Positions 23,749 to 37,168 are shown, counted from the stretch's first letter. The stretch is DNA of 64,000 bases from Engraulis encrasicolus (GCF_034702125.1 NC_085868.1:43605616-43669615); one strand, 5' to 3'. Notes: generated by a model from the sequence alone, not told the origin. Made by a program: numbers and translations.

Positions 23749-25391
23749 TATTCAGAATATTTTGGTGCAGTCGGACAGATATTACATGAAGTTTTAACCA
23801 ATTTTACACATCTTGATTGAATGAATTATGATCTGTGCCCATTTTAGAATCACCATACTGTTGTGCCAATAGGCTTACTAAAGACAGTACTGGGGCACTT
23901 CAAAATAAGAAGTCCAGTTATCAGTTTGACTAACAGTGAGTCTGACTAAACTACATTATTGTAACCCAGTTTATGTAATGCCAGTTTATTAAATTTATTA
24001 TTGATGATGAATCAAGCATTTCATTTCATTCGTTTTATGGAGATGTTGCACCTGTAGAAGTCATAGCCTACTGTGTGTAACTGCTACTGTTACTTTCTCT
24101 CTGTTACTTTTACCCATGGATGCAATCTAACAGTAGTACGGCTTGCAGGTAGCAAATGTCAAGAGAAATAAAAATATGCCTACAAACACTCCAGTACTTC
24201 TGCTCCTCCACCAGCTGCTGGAGACAGAATGGCTTTAGACACACCCGTTGCTGTGAGTCTTGGCTGTCTCCACTTCTTAACCCACCTCAGGCTCCGTAGC
24301 GATGGAGCAGAATGAAATTCCCCGATCACAGAACCCCACAAAACACCACCAGCAGGATTTTTTTAAATATAGAAAAATATATGTTCTTTGTTCGACTTTC
24401 TCTCAAGTTACCAACTTGTGCAGTTGTGCGAATTTTTTACATTTTCATTGTTGCATTGGGTATATTGCAAGTATTCATGAATTAAATAATACACCAACAC
24501 TATTTTAAATGAGACAAACTTAATCCATGACCAGACAAAATGTGTTAACAGATTGGTAATCATGCAATACCTTCACCCAATTAAAAACTGAGGACCCTTT
24601 CTTTTTTGGAACTTTATTGCCCATATCAAACTTCCAGGCAATACAAACACACATTCAATGCACCCCCCCCCCCCAAAGAAAAAACAAAAACAGAAACAAA
24701 AACAATCGGGGGAGAAAAAAAAAAACTAGGGAAGGAGACTGGATCCATCACAGCTAGATGGGTCCATTATTCAATGTAACATATCTCAACATATTAAAAT
24801 TGTTCTTTGCAAAGCTCGAGAGACAAACATAACCAACATTTTGAATTGAGGCCTTTACACAGCAGCATTATTACAAACATGCAATCAGTCTAACAGTGAA
24901 ATTCAAATGAGCCTGATGAGCTGATGAAACCATACAGGTTTTTATTTTCCAAGAGGCCAGCTACACATGCACACTCACAGTCCCAGCATTTCAATGCAGT
25001 CATGAGCTGAGGAGGAAATTGCTTAGCGCCAAACTCCCTGAAGCTCACAACACTGAGTAAATTACCTCATTGGTTTAGGAGGTGTAATAGGCTCCCTCTG
25101 AAGGGCAGTATAAATTATGTGCTGCGCTTACACATGCCTGGATAGGAACAATCATTAAATGTTGGGTTACTCTGCCATCAGTTCTAGGAGTTTCAGGTCA
25201 AAGCACAACTAACCCTACATGTAATTTTGTTTTATAAAACACTCTTCAAAACCAGCTTTAAGAAATAACAAATCTATAACCATTGGTATTGTACTTTAAA
25301 GCTGTTCATCTCCTCTACTAAATAAAATAAAATCAAAAATTATTTCAAACCCTGTTGCCCTTTGATGCATCAAGGGCGTATAGGAAAGAAG
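23747..25391. other. No gene seen
   Basis: Contains a poly-C run (about 24663-24675) followed by A-rich repeats (24676-24726). No element ends or exons recognised. Confidence 0.5.
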
Positions 25392-25908
25392 CAGGCCCGT
25401 TGCGTTAAGGTAAGCAATGTAGGCAGTTGCCTAGGGCCCACGAGTAGGAGGGGGCCCCAAGGATGACAGGTTATGTATTCAACAGCAATGACGGTTTTAA
25501 ACTGTCGTCTGCATGAAGGGACCTGCTGTGAGGGAAGCAACAGCGCCTCCCTATTACTCCCTGTTGAATGCAATTGTGAATTGTAGCCTAGTAGCAGGGA
25601 GGTTGTCTGAAGAGCTAAAAAATCACCACTTGAGTGCGTTTTTATCCATTCTTGCTTCAATATCACATCCCACAAATCCGTCACTGTGCCTGTTCAGGTC
25701 TTTCTTCATGAAGTTTCATAGAATGAACTGTAGGGATAAGTTCATATAGCCTAATCATAATAACTAGATTGCATTTCCTCAACGAGTGCTGGTGCATGGT
25801 AATGGTATGCTATGTGCCTACATAGAAATTCTGGCGCTGTGTCTGACCCCCCCACAAAAAATGCCAACCCTTTTGCCTAGGGCCCCCTAAATCCTTGAAA
25901 CGGGCCTG
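25392..25908. mobile_element. hAT-type element, 8-bp TSD
   Basis: 517 bp, ends CAGGCCCGTTGCGTTAAGG and CCTTGAAACGGGCCTG, flanked by GAAAGAAG (25384-25391) and GAAAGCAG (25909-25916), one mismatch. Sub-terminal TTGCCTAGGGCCC words are shared in inverted form at both ends and with the next element. Frames inside show no transposase motif. Confidence 0.85.
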
Positions 25909-25976
25909 GAAAGCAGAGCATGTGCTAAGAGTCACAAGTGCAGTCTAGCCACCTCTCCAGCAACATGACACCCCAC

Positions 25977-26492
25977 CAGAGGCAGATCTTTCATTAGGCA
26001 AATCTAGGCATTTGCCTAGGGCCCCTACCAAATCTGCACTCCATGGGGGCCCCCAGCTGTCACGCCAGTCCCGGCGGTAAACACAAAAAAGTAGACTTGA
26101 TCTTAATGAGTCTCTTATGTCAAGTAATAGAAGATTGATTTGAGTCAAACACTAAAATGACACCAAAATACAGAATTTCATGTCTATATACACCTATATA
26201 ATATATATTTGAAGGGTTTATTTGCAAAACGGCGTATCTCCATTTTGTAGAATGTTGGGAAATTGGCATTTTTGTATTGGGCATTCCATTGAATTGCATT
26301 GCAAAATGCATTTTATATAGGCTAAAAAAGTATGTTCTCAAAATATTTTAATGGTAAGAATTCACACATAGATGAACAGTCTGAACAGTCATTTCCAATA
26401 ATAAAATGCAAATGTCAAAAAACGGAGATACAGCGTTTTGCAAATAAACCTTCATTTTGCCTAGGGCCCAAAAATGGCTATCACCGCCCCTG
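25977..26492. mobile_element. hAT-type element with a nested MITE
   Basis: Ends CAGAGGCAGATC and TATCACCGCCCCTG, with flanks CACCCCAC and CCCCCCGC matching at 6 of 8 bases. Sub-terminal TTTGCCTAGGGCCC occurs near both ends. Related to 18094-18383. Interrupted by the element at 26211-26453. Confidence 0.7.
26211..26453. mobile_element. 243-bp MITE, 4-bp TSD, nested in a hAT
   Basis: Terminal inverted repeats of about 35 bp beginning GAAGGGTTTATTTGCAAAAC and including CGGAGATAC-type sequence, flanked by a perfect 4-bp duplication ATTT (26207-26210 and 26454-26457). Start GAAG, length and 4-bp duplication resemble the 236-bp MITEs at 8255 and 41553, so the same superfamily is suspected. Confidence 0.85.
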
Positions 26493-26500
26493 CCCCCCGC

Positions 26501-27752
<1,252 letters not shown>

Positions 27753-27869
27753 TTGAGTGCATGTGTGTGTGTGAATATCAATTGGGTTTAATATCTGACA
27801 GCATTCCCTTTTTTGAAAAGAAAAAAAGGAATAATGAAATGTATGTGTAGCCTACATTAATGTCCCAGC

Positions 27870-29039
27870 CTGGGTTCACGTTAGCCGGCTGTGGCCGGAC
27901 ATTGGCCGTTTTGCATCAGGAATGACCGGCAAAATAAAATGTGACCGGCCAAAATGTCCGACAAAAAATGACTAAAATTAATCAGTAAATAATATTAGCT
28001 AATTTTAAATACTGAATGTTACACAAAACACCAGTGATATGAAACTGAACAAAGCCGAAAATAGTTATGAATAGCATATGTAAATGAACGTGTCATAGTC
28101 TAAACAGCACACAATAGTGTTGCTTGCGCTCTCGTCCCCCACGGCGTACTCCCCAATCAAGTTGCTTCCATATCACTTGACTCACGCTGGCTGATGTCGA
28201 GGAACAATTCAGTTTTTTTTTGTATTTTATCAGTAAACACAAAGGGCATTGCTCTTGCAAAACCGTCTCACGCCCAGTTGCGAAGTCAAGCCTGGGACCC
28301 AATGCGATGGCATGCGCAGCATCGCAGCATCGAGTCACTTTCACTTTTACCTCTGCTGAAAATGGTGGTGGATCTCCAAGTAGGCTAGGCTACAGTCGAG
28401 GGTCAAATTAAACATTTCATAGAACGATATGCTCATGAGAAGTCCCAGTAAAAGTGCATGCAGGGCTTTATCACTTTTTTTTATCATGGCCAAAATGGCT
28501 AGTGGATGTATCTCACACGCCCACATATATAGAGCGTCGTACGGAACGTGTTAATTCCCTTGAGAGCGCAGGAACACAAAGCAATACGGTTCAAATTTCA
28601 GTAGCGTTGTTACCGTTACTGCACAACCATACAGTCATCACATTGTTACCCAATTTGAGTAGGGAAATCCTCTTCGGTTTGCTGATAAAACACAATGTTT
28701 TCAGTCGATAACTTGGCTAGATATGCCTATGCCTGCAGCACGTTGGCTGGCTGTTTTTTTCCCTTTCAGTTTGTTCGAGCTCTCGGGTATGTGAAAGAGA
28801 GCGCGCGTTTGCTCCCCGTGATTATAAGCAGCTGGCTCTTTAACACCAGCCAACTGGCCCAATGCTAGTGAAATTTAAGTTTTGCTGGTAGAAAAGACCA
28901 ATTTACTAGCCACTTTGACCCATTAGGGAGTGTGTGTTTGGCTATATGAGGGAAGGTCCGTTAGATATTCTAAATGTCCGGTATTCTGCAATGCAGCCGG
29001 CCACTTGTCCGGCCAGTAAGAATTCTAGCGTGAACACTG
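27870..29039. mobile_element. 1.17-kb hAT-type element, 8-bp TSD
   Basis: Left end CTGGGTTCACGTTAGC and right end GCTAGCGTGAACACTG, flanked by a perfect 8-bp duplication GTCCCAGC (27862-27869 and 29040-29047). Sub-terminal GCCGGCTGTGGCCGGAC pairs with GTCCGGCCAGT. Around 28848-28915 it shares ACCAGCCAACTGGCC and ACTAGCCAC words with the hAT at 34826-35241. No frame longer than 85 codons and no transposase motif; non-autonomous. Confidence 0.85.
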
Positions 29040-29047
29040 GTCCCAGC

Positions 29048-29412
29048 GCAAACTGTTCATGGCTAAAAATATTTGCTCAACATGGATTCCTGTGGAGACT
29101 AATGATTTCTCCTGTCTGTCACTCGGAGGTCCTGAAATTTGTTTGCTGTGATTAGTGACTGCACTTATGATAGGCCCAGCATGGCAATCTTCAGAGCCAC
29201 AAACCTAATGACTCTGCTGCTGCTCTACCATGGCGTGTTTGACCACATCATCTGTCCTGAGGAGCAGGAGGATCGTGTCTACTGCCTATCTGCAAGATTG
29301 CAATTACTCAGTCCTGTCCAATCAATACTCAGTGCTTCTGGACCTCTCCAGTCTCTGTTAGTGTTGATGAGAAAGACCATGCAACTAGGACACTAGGGCA
29401 GCGTACCTATAT
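29048..29412. other. No gene seen
   Basis: An 85-codon frame (29139-29396) has no recognised domain. Confidence 0.45.
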
Positions 29413-29712
29413 TCCCTGAGTCCTATATTCCCTGGTCTTTGTATGGGACAGGGGAACTTAGGACCGTTTTTCTAAAAAAGCGTCCTATGTTCCCCGCATT
29501 GTATCTGACAAGGGGATAAGGTCCAGGATGCTTGTGCATGCATATTTCTTGCAGGAACGGTTGCCATGCCATGCCATGCCAAGTTTAAGTTTGTGCACAG
29601 TGGCAGCGTAACCCTAACAACAATCCACGCTTGCCATGCGGCAGCAGTCTACTTGGAAGCAGTGGGGAACATAGAACCCTTTTTTGAAAAAAGGGTTCTA
29701 AGCTCCCCGGAT
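29413..29712. repeat. Probable dispersed repeat with a perfect 29-nt hairpin
   Basis: Contains repeated CCTATATTCCCTG/CCTATGTTCCCC words, (TGCCA)n at about 29556-29578, and a perfect palindrome at 29672-29700 (14-bp stem TAGAACCCTTTTTT, 1-nt loop). Probably a decayed repeat; ends not defined. Confidence 0.5.
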
Positions 29713-29721
29713 GACCAATTC

Positions 29722-30869
29722 GGTAACACTTTATAATAAGTACCCCTTTTTAGGCATTACTTAAGGGTTAGTTAAGCCTTATTTTACCATTAGTTAACCC
29801 TTAGTGAATCACGAGTTAATCATTATGTAAGTATTATTTCTCATTTCCTAACTATTATCTACTACCGTTAGTAAATGGTTAGTGTGTGCTGATATAACGA
29901 TTCGCTAAGCAAAGTTAAGCCTTAAATAAGCCTTATATTAACAATAGTTAACCCTTAGTAAATAACGAGTTAGTCGTTATGTATGTGTTATTCCTCATTT
30001 CTTAACTATTATCTACTACCATTAGTAAATGGTTAGTGTGTGCTGATGTAACGGTTCGCTAAGCAAAGTTAAACCTTAGTTAAAGGGACACTGTGCAGAA
30101 AATGGTCAAAAAAGGTACTGCAACTATGCTGCTTATTGAAATTGGACTGCCTATTGCCAAATTTGATCTTTACATGAAAGTTTACTAAGTATTAAACAAA
30201 TATTTTCTAGTGTGGTCCAAGTACAGTCATTTTTGAAGCTAAAAATGGCTATTTTTGGAAATTCAAAATGGCGGACCATGGAGAAGATCCCCCTTTTCAT
30301 GTATGAAATGTGCAATTTTTCCAGTCATAATGAATACTTAGAATTTGATGGTGGTGGTAAGTATTCATGAAAAAGGTAACATCAGTGAATGAGCAGCATG
30401 AATTCTGGAAATAAACCACTAAAAATCTCACACAGTGTCCCTTTAAGCCTTATTTTTAACATTAATTAACCCTTAGTGAATCACGAGTAAGTCGTTATTT
30501 ATGTGTTATTTCTCATTTCTTAACCATTAACTAATACCGTTACATCAGCACACACTAACCATTTACTAATGGTAGTAGATAATAGTTAAGAAATGAGGAA
30601 TAACACATACATAACGACTAACTCGTTATTTACTAAGGGTTAACTATTGTTAAAATAAGGCTTATTTAAGGCTTAACTTTGCTTAGCGAACCGTTATATC
30701 AGCACACACTAACCATTTACTAACGGTAGTAGACAATAGTTAGGAAATGAGAAATAATACTTACATAATGATTAACTCGTGATTCACTAAGGGTTAACTA
30801 ATGGTAAAATAAGGCTTAACTAACCCTTAAGTAATGCCTAAAAAGGGGTACTTATTATAAAGTGTTACC
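29722..30869. mobile_element. 1.15-kb foldback element with tandem-repeat arms
   Basis: Almost the whole element is an inverted repeat. Ends GGTAACACTTTATAATAAGT and its complement are flanked by a perfect 8-bp duplication ACCAATTC (29714-29721 and 30870-30877). Each arm contains more than two copies of a roughly 163-bp unit (landmarks GTTAACCCTTAGT, ACGAGTTA, TAAATGGTTAGTGTGTGCTG, TTCGCTAAGCAAAGTTAA). The palindrome centre is near 30540. A TTAA MITE (30084-30442) has inserted in the left arm. Superfamily open; GG ends with an 8-bp duplication might fit Merlin. Confidence 0.9.
30084..30442 (+). mobile_element. 359-bp TTAA MITE (copy 1)
   Basis: Ends AGGGACACTGTGCAG and CACACAGTGTCCCT, flanked by TTAA on both sides (30080-30083 and 30443-30446). 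A second copy, inverted and 358 bp long, lies at 54852-55209. TTAA duplications fit piggyBac or Kolobok-type elements. Non-coding. Confidence 0.9.
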
Positions 30870-30877
30870 ACCAATTC

Positions 30878-31597
30878 CTTTGAAGTAGTTTCCAAAAATG
30901 TTATCCTTAAATTGTTCCTTTATATACTGTATTGTGTTAGGTAGGGGCGGGCGATATATCGAGATTCACAATATCTCGAGGAGAAGAAACATCTCGAAAC
31001 GTGTTTGGACATATTGAATTTATCGCAAACATGCTTATTTTAGTAATTCTGAGAATTTCAGAGCAAACTTTCTTCCTCTGCGCTGCTGGCGACAGAAAAG
31101 ACAAAGCAATTTAGCCAACAAGAAGCCATTTGAGCGACAGTTGTAGTCGAACTTCAGCGAACAGTATGCTAATTAGCTATGATGTGGTTTGCCGTGGCCA
31201 ATTGGAATTTTGGATTGCATTGCATTTTGCCTCTAACAGTTATACTCTGTATGTTTTATCACAATCTTGCTATGAAGACTGTCGAGTGACTCTTTTCTGG
31301 TCTTTTCTCTTCGCAGGCTAACACTTTTCAGCCTACCTGAAGCAGCTACAGACCGAAATGTATTTTGTCTGACATATATATTTAGGTCAGCCTTGGCCGT
31401 GCTATAGCAAGATGACCTGCCGGTCACCCCATTCAATGCCGGAGCCTGGATTGCCTCACATCATCATGTTGGCAGGGTGGGGAGGAGAGAAAGAGCTGAG
31501 TCAAGGGATCATCCCAAAATGAACATCAGTCTAGGAGCCTGATGTTGCATCAGGGCTGTTTCGCAAGCATAGAAAAAGAGCGAAGAGAGAAAAGGCG
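30878..31597. other. No gene seen; possible MITE remnant at its left
   Basis: GGGGCGGGCGATATATCGAG at about 30945-30964 resembles the end of a fish MITE, but no partner end was found. The rest is unassigned. Confidence 0.4.
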
Positions 31598-31598
31598 G

Positions 31599-31664
<66 letters not shown>

Positions 31665-31673
31665 GCGTGTGCG
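31598..31673 (+). repeat. (GT)n microsatellite
   Basis: GT repeats ending in GCGTGTGCGTGTGCGTG. Confidence 0.97.
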
Positions 31674-34077
31674 TGGTGCAGGTGGAGGAAGAGGGGGGGG
31701 GGTGCACTGCCTAAAGTGACCTCATTTAACAAAGCTAAAGCGAACAACATGTTCTATAACAATGAATCAGTGTCTCATCCCAAATTGGACACCCGTTTCA
31801 CACCCTGTTAGCACATTGGGGTTGTTACATAGTGGGTGGAGAGAATGAGCAAGAGAAGTTGATAGGGAACAAGTACACAGACTCAGCTGATCTTTTTTTA
31901 TATCACAACATCTTATTTATAAAAGAGATGAGTAGATGTGTAGATGTTCATTATACAGCTTATTTTTTAAGAATTACTTTTTCTTCTGTTCTCAAAAAAT
32001 GTTGTGATTGAAAATTTTAGCAAGGAAGGAAGAGAAGCTAGTTTGATAATGCAGGAAACTCACTTTTATATATTATATCATTTATCATTATTTAATTACT
32101 CAATTTATAGATCTATCAATCTGGTATTGGCTTATGATCTGCTTGCTGAATGGTAGGTTTAGCTCTTAAAAAGCTGTTGCAGCGATCTTGCTGCAAGCAT
32201 ACTGTAAAAACTGAAATAATGAATTCAATGAAGACATATTAGGCATTAATTGGCTTAATTAATTGACTGTATGGTCAATTAATGGACAAAGGAAAGGCTA
32301 ATTGCCATCTTTTATTGGCATTAAACATGCATTAGAGCTGTCGAAATCAGTTAAAAGAGTACTGCAGGATTTACCTGGAAATAGCATTTGACAAGTCCGA
32401 TGTAAACAGAAAAGCCTTTCTGACTGCTAGCCACAAAATACACCCCACAACGACCTTAACAGACTACTATGAAACAAAATTGTTTGAAAATGGTATCACT
32501 CACCATTGAAAAGATATTTAATGTATTTTCTCTTTTTGATGAAATGCAACATTTTTGCCTCTGTAACATTATCAATTAAATCCGAAGGCCCTAGTGTGCT
32601 GGCAAAGCTGTGGCATGTATGGAGAACACTGCTTCTGAACCACAGGGATGCAAGGCTGAACATCATTAGTTATTTCTGTCAGGACTACTAAGATCACTAT
32701 GGCACCCACGACAGGCAACTCATTTGAAGTGTCTGTAAGCTTTCCCCCACAGTTAAATCATCTTGTGATACAATACGCTCTCGCAATCCAATCCCATAAT
32801 GAGCTATTATGCCGCAGGAAACATCTACTAGTAAAGTCAGACACAGATCCTGGATATCGGAGGGGAATGAAACTGAGCTGCTACTTTGCTTTTCAATATG
32901 AACTCATGAAAACGTTCTTGGTCCTTTACCACTCATACAACCAAAAACCATGTCTGCTTAAAGTTTTCAGTGCTCACTATGTCTCAACATAGAAAGACAG
33001 AGAAAAAGAGAGAAGGAAAGTAAACTGTACAGAGAGATAGAAAGAAGATGGAGAACGAACATTTAGAATAAACCTTTTTCATGTATTTTTCATTATGTTA
33101 GACTTGTGCTAGACTTCCCTGTGTTGTATCTTTACCTTACTGCTCAAGATCACCATTGCTTTTTCGTACCGATCAGGTTTCGTTACCCAACAGCTCCAAT
33201 AATCAATCCTTAGATTAAGCATTGACTTGTGTTAACTCTAGAGGATTTGCCTTTCTGAATTGAAAGTGCTCTGAGGTTGCCTAGCTTGCCTACAATAAAA
33301 TAATAATTAAAAAAATCATAACCAAGAACCTGAAGTTGTATGGTATTGCACCTTGCCTTTATTCAAGTAGAATAAATTACAGAGATTATGGGCAAAACCC
33401 TCAGAACACATGTTGTTTTCGAAGCATTCTTGAGGAATTTATATAATCTTTCTTATGTGTTTCATCTGGTTAAGGTGATGATTATTTCACTTTGATAATT
33501 TGAAGCATTCACGAGGGATGATTGGAGGGTTTTTTCTCGTTAAATCACCATGTACAATATTGCTTCCTAAGCAGGTTTTCATGTAGACAAGAATGAGATG
33601 ATAATTTATACATGATGAGAACTGGATGACGACCATAGTTCTTTTTAATCCACAAACGTCACACAATAAAGGGCTAACACATTGCCATACAGAGGTTTAT
33701 TATTGATATTTCTCTCTGCTGCCTGTTCTCTTTTCTGAAATGGGTCTCAGACAAAAGCAGTTTCATGTTTTCTGAGATGGAAGCATGTAGAAAGAGCTTT
33801 AGATAACAACAAATGGCCTCTCCAAGGACACCGGAACGAGTTTTAAAGTGGTGTATTTTTTTTTTAATTCATTCTTTAATCCTTAACAGTGTTACTGCTG
33901 TTGCACTCCCCTCATTTGTCTGCAGTAAGTTTAGAAAGCCTCAATATGGGAGCCAAAAAGTTGTACCACTGCATCCCCCTTTCCAGCACCTATGAGCCTG
34001 TCTACAGTCGTGTTTTGTCTTCAAATTACTAAAATCACTGATAAAAGTATCAGCTGTTCAGGCTAAAGTACAGTAAA
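31674..34077. other. No gene seen; longest stretch free of recognised repeats
   Basis: About 2.4 kb without recognised transposon ends. The segment 32185-32345 is rich in ATTA-core words and is discussed as a candidate conserved non-coding element. Frames up to 97 codons have no recognised domain. Confidence 0.45.
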
Positions 34078-34253
34078 GCCTCTTTTCCACTGCCGTTTTT
34101 CAGGTAGGCCTACAGCTCGACACAGCACGACTTGGCCGCCACTTTTTTCTTTTTGAAAAGGCACAACACAGCTCAATCGTAAAGCAAAAAGTGGCGGCCG
34201 AATTATGCTGTCGAGCTGTAGGCCTACCAGAAAACTGGCAGTGGAAAAGAGGC
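34078..34253. mobile_element. 176-bp hairpin MITE
   Basis: Arms of about 45 bp: GCCTCTTTTCCACTGCCGTT, then GTAGGCCTACAGCTCGAC, pairing with the right arm ending AGTGGAAAAGAGGC. An inner CGGCCGCCACTTTTT/AAAAAGTGGCGGCCG pair extends the fold. A common type of fish MITE. No clear target duplication. Confidence 0.8.
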
Positions 34254-34671
34254 ATGAGAGTGATTTCTTCAATTGTAGCATTATTCACTAAGACATCCAG
34301 ACATTTCGCACATCTTCGCACATCACACCAAAATCAGACGTCCACCATTCCCATTTGGGGGACACAGGACATGAGAATTACACACAGCAGTGAAGCACCC
34401 CCCACAAGCCACAGTTTGAGTTCAGGTCAGATGCGCAGGCATCGGCCTGTGTGTGCTGCAATGGCAAGTGTTTGGGGGCATGCAGTGACAGGTGGCTGAG
34501 CACGACGACACAAAGGGGACAGACCTCCAGTCCCACTCTACCCTGTGCTGAAAATAAATCCACAGGGGACTGCACCCCTTTCCCCCCACTTGGGTACCAC
34601 TTGCTCGAGATCCGCAGTAGGTTTTCACAGCTCAACTCTTCATAGCCACACAGACACACAAACACACGAAT
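34254..34671. other. No gene seen
   Basis: No recognised element or exon. Overlapping frames up to 103 codons on both strands have no domain. Confidence 0.45.
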
Positions 34672-35241
<570 letters not shown>

Positions 35242-35262
35242 CACACACACACACACACACAC
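35242..35262 (+). repeat. (CA)n microsatellite, right part
   Basis: Continuation of the tract at 34672-34825, split by the hAT. Confidence 0.95.
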
Positions 35263-35494
35263 CCCAAGTCACACAAACTGGTCACAAACAAGAACTTGCC
35301 TGTTAGCCTACTTCCCTTTCTTACCTGACAATGGAACACCGTTTTCAATTCAGTTATCTAGATCACACAGTCATTCCCCAAACTATTCCTCAATGTAAAC
35401 ACCTCCCTGGCTCTTAATTGACCAAAGGTTCCCTCTCTGTGTTCACTGTTTGAAAAATTGGCAGCATACACCAGCCAGAGTCAGCCAGAGGTCT

Positions 35495-35627
35495 GGGGTG
35501 CGTTTCTCGAAAGTGTAGTTGTTAGCCAGTTAGCAGTAGTAGTAGGGTAGTTGTCAATGGGAAATTGCATTGTAAACAACAAAGTAGCTAACATAGTTAG
35601 CCACTATGGTTTCAATAAATGCACCCC
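35495..35627 (+). mobile_element. About 133-bp MITE
   Basis: Ends GGGGTGCGTTTCTCGAAAG and TTTCAATAAATGCACCCC form an imperfect inversion. The interior contains GTTAGCCAGTTAGCAGTAGT and TAGCTAACATAGTTAGCCAC. Relative at 20500-20612. Target duplication not clear. Confidence 0.75.
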
Positions 35628-36533
35628 TGGTCACTAAAACAATGGAGACTTTAGACACTGAATATAATAATGATATTATCAAAATATTGAAACGACAGGA
35701 GACAAAGAAAAAAGGAAATACATGTGACAACTGAAGAGCTTCATATCAAGGCATATAGTACTTTTAAATAGGCTAATTAAGATATTAGCAAGGTCCACAG
35801 ACCTGCATTGTATCAAACGGTTTCTAACTTGTTTAATAGATGCAAAGCTCAACCCACACACACATGCATGCACGCACACACACACACACAAACACATACC
35901 AAGTCACACAAACTTCCGTAAGTCCTGTGAACTGCTTGTGAGACTTCATATTAGTGGAAAGAGCAATATAGTGTACGGCCAAGAGGGGTGGCAGGCATGA
36001 CGGTAATGAGTTCAGGATCAGCGAGCCTCGCAAACAATGCCCTTAACAGATGGAAGCCAACAAGTAGCAGCTGCAGAGTCAGTGGAGTGCAAAAGAACTA
36101 GCCATGGACGGGTGGGGGGCACTAAACTAAATAAAACTCTGGACTTACGCCAACATGAGATGAAGGCTGGCTTTGACGAGTGTCCTCTGAGACACGTACA
36201 CCAACCTATCGCCGGATACAGCAGGTAGGGTGTAGGTGGACGAGGACGAGATGGCGGATGGTTGAGACGGACGTCACAGCGCAAGGGCACCTCTCTTTTG
36301 ATCCGATGCATGATTCATCATCAATGGAGTTGGGACAGACGGCGGGCAAGGTGCACCGTTTGTTCATTTCAGCGGCGAGCTGACCTTGGAGGGAGCTCAG
36401 TGGAAATTAGGTTTCTGTGCTTTTGTGAACTTTTTGCCTGTGCATTCAGTTTTCCCAGAGGGCAATGTCACTGGCTAATACTATGCGATGTCTGCCTCAT
36501 CGCCACAGACTTCTATAGTCTACTCAACCGCTT
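35628..36533. other. No gene seen; short (CA)n at 35855-35897
   Basis: No recognised element or exon apart from the CA tract. Confidence 0.45.
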
Positions 36534-36656
36534 CATGAAAACATGAAAATAAAGTTGGCACACCAAACTCCCGTCCATTTCAATGTCAAGTTTTGGGCAT
36601 CCTGAAATAACAGAAATGGGAGCTTGGTGTGTGTACTTTCTTTTCATTTTTTCATG
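36534..36656. repeat. 123-bp imperfect hairpin
   Basis: Arms CATGAAAACATGAAAATAAAG...CACACCAAACTCCC and GGGAGCTTGGTGTG...CTTTCTTTTCATTTTTTCATG pair over about 40 bp with several mismatches. It could be a small MITE or a precursor-like hairpin. No target duplication seen. Confidence 0.65.
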
Positions 36657-37093
36657 TGACTTTGCTAGTCCTGTACCCAAAACTTTTTTGAGACAGATGT
36701 ACATGTTCCTCTCTTTGTTATACTGTACTCAACGGCTTCACTCTAAGGATAATGGCAACAAGCTTTTGTGTTATGTGTTTGTTCTGCATCGTTATGATTT
36801 GTATATTAATCGGAAATACTTTGCAGCTACTCATAACTCTTGCATGGGCCGCTGCAACCACAGCCGTTACTGATATGAGCCCATTCTCGTGAAAATCAGC
36901 TGCAAGCTTCGTGGTGCCGCTACGATAGCCTCATTTTTTGTAGTTGGGCAACACGCGCTGCCGTCGAGAATGGGTCAGAGAGAGGGTGAGAGAGAGCGAG
37001 TGAGAGAGACCAACCGAGCAGCGTGCGTGCATTCCGGGAGGGGAGCGCTGTCGTTGTGTCAGCTTCATGCCATGTCTCCCTTCCTCCAACATT
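36657..37093. other. No gene seen
   Basis: Short (GA)-rich patch at about 36976-37010. No exon or element recognised. Confidence 0.45.
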
Positions 37094-37168
37094 ATCCCTA
37101 ACCTTAACCCTAAACCTAACCCTAACCCTAAACTTAACCCTAACCCTAACTTAACCCTAAACTTAACC
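37094..37168 (-). repeat. Degenerate interstitial telomeric repeat
   Basis: About 75 bp of CCCTAA-type units mixed with variants (CTTAACCCTAAACCTAACCC), i.e. the complement of vertebrate TTAGGG. Too short and degenerate for a functional telomere. Confidence 0.85.

Noticed and set aside
36018..36311. Overlapping 97-codon frames on both strands
   Set aside because: No recognised domain, no splice signals in frame, and no repeat or homology support.
37094..37168. True telomere or chromosome end
   Set aside because: Too short and degenerate, and ordinary sequence continues on both sides.
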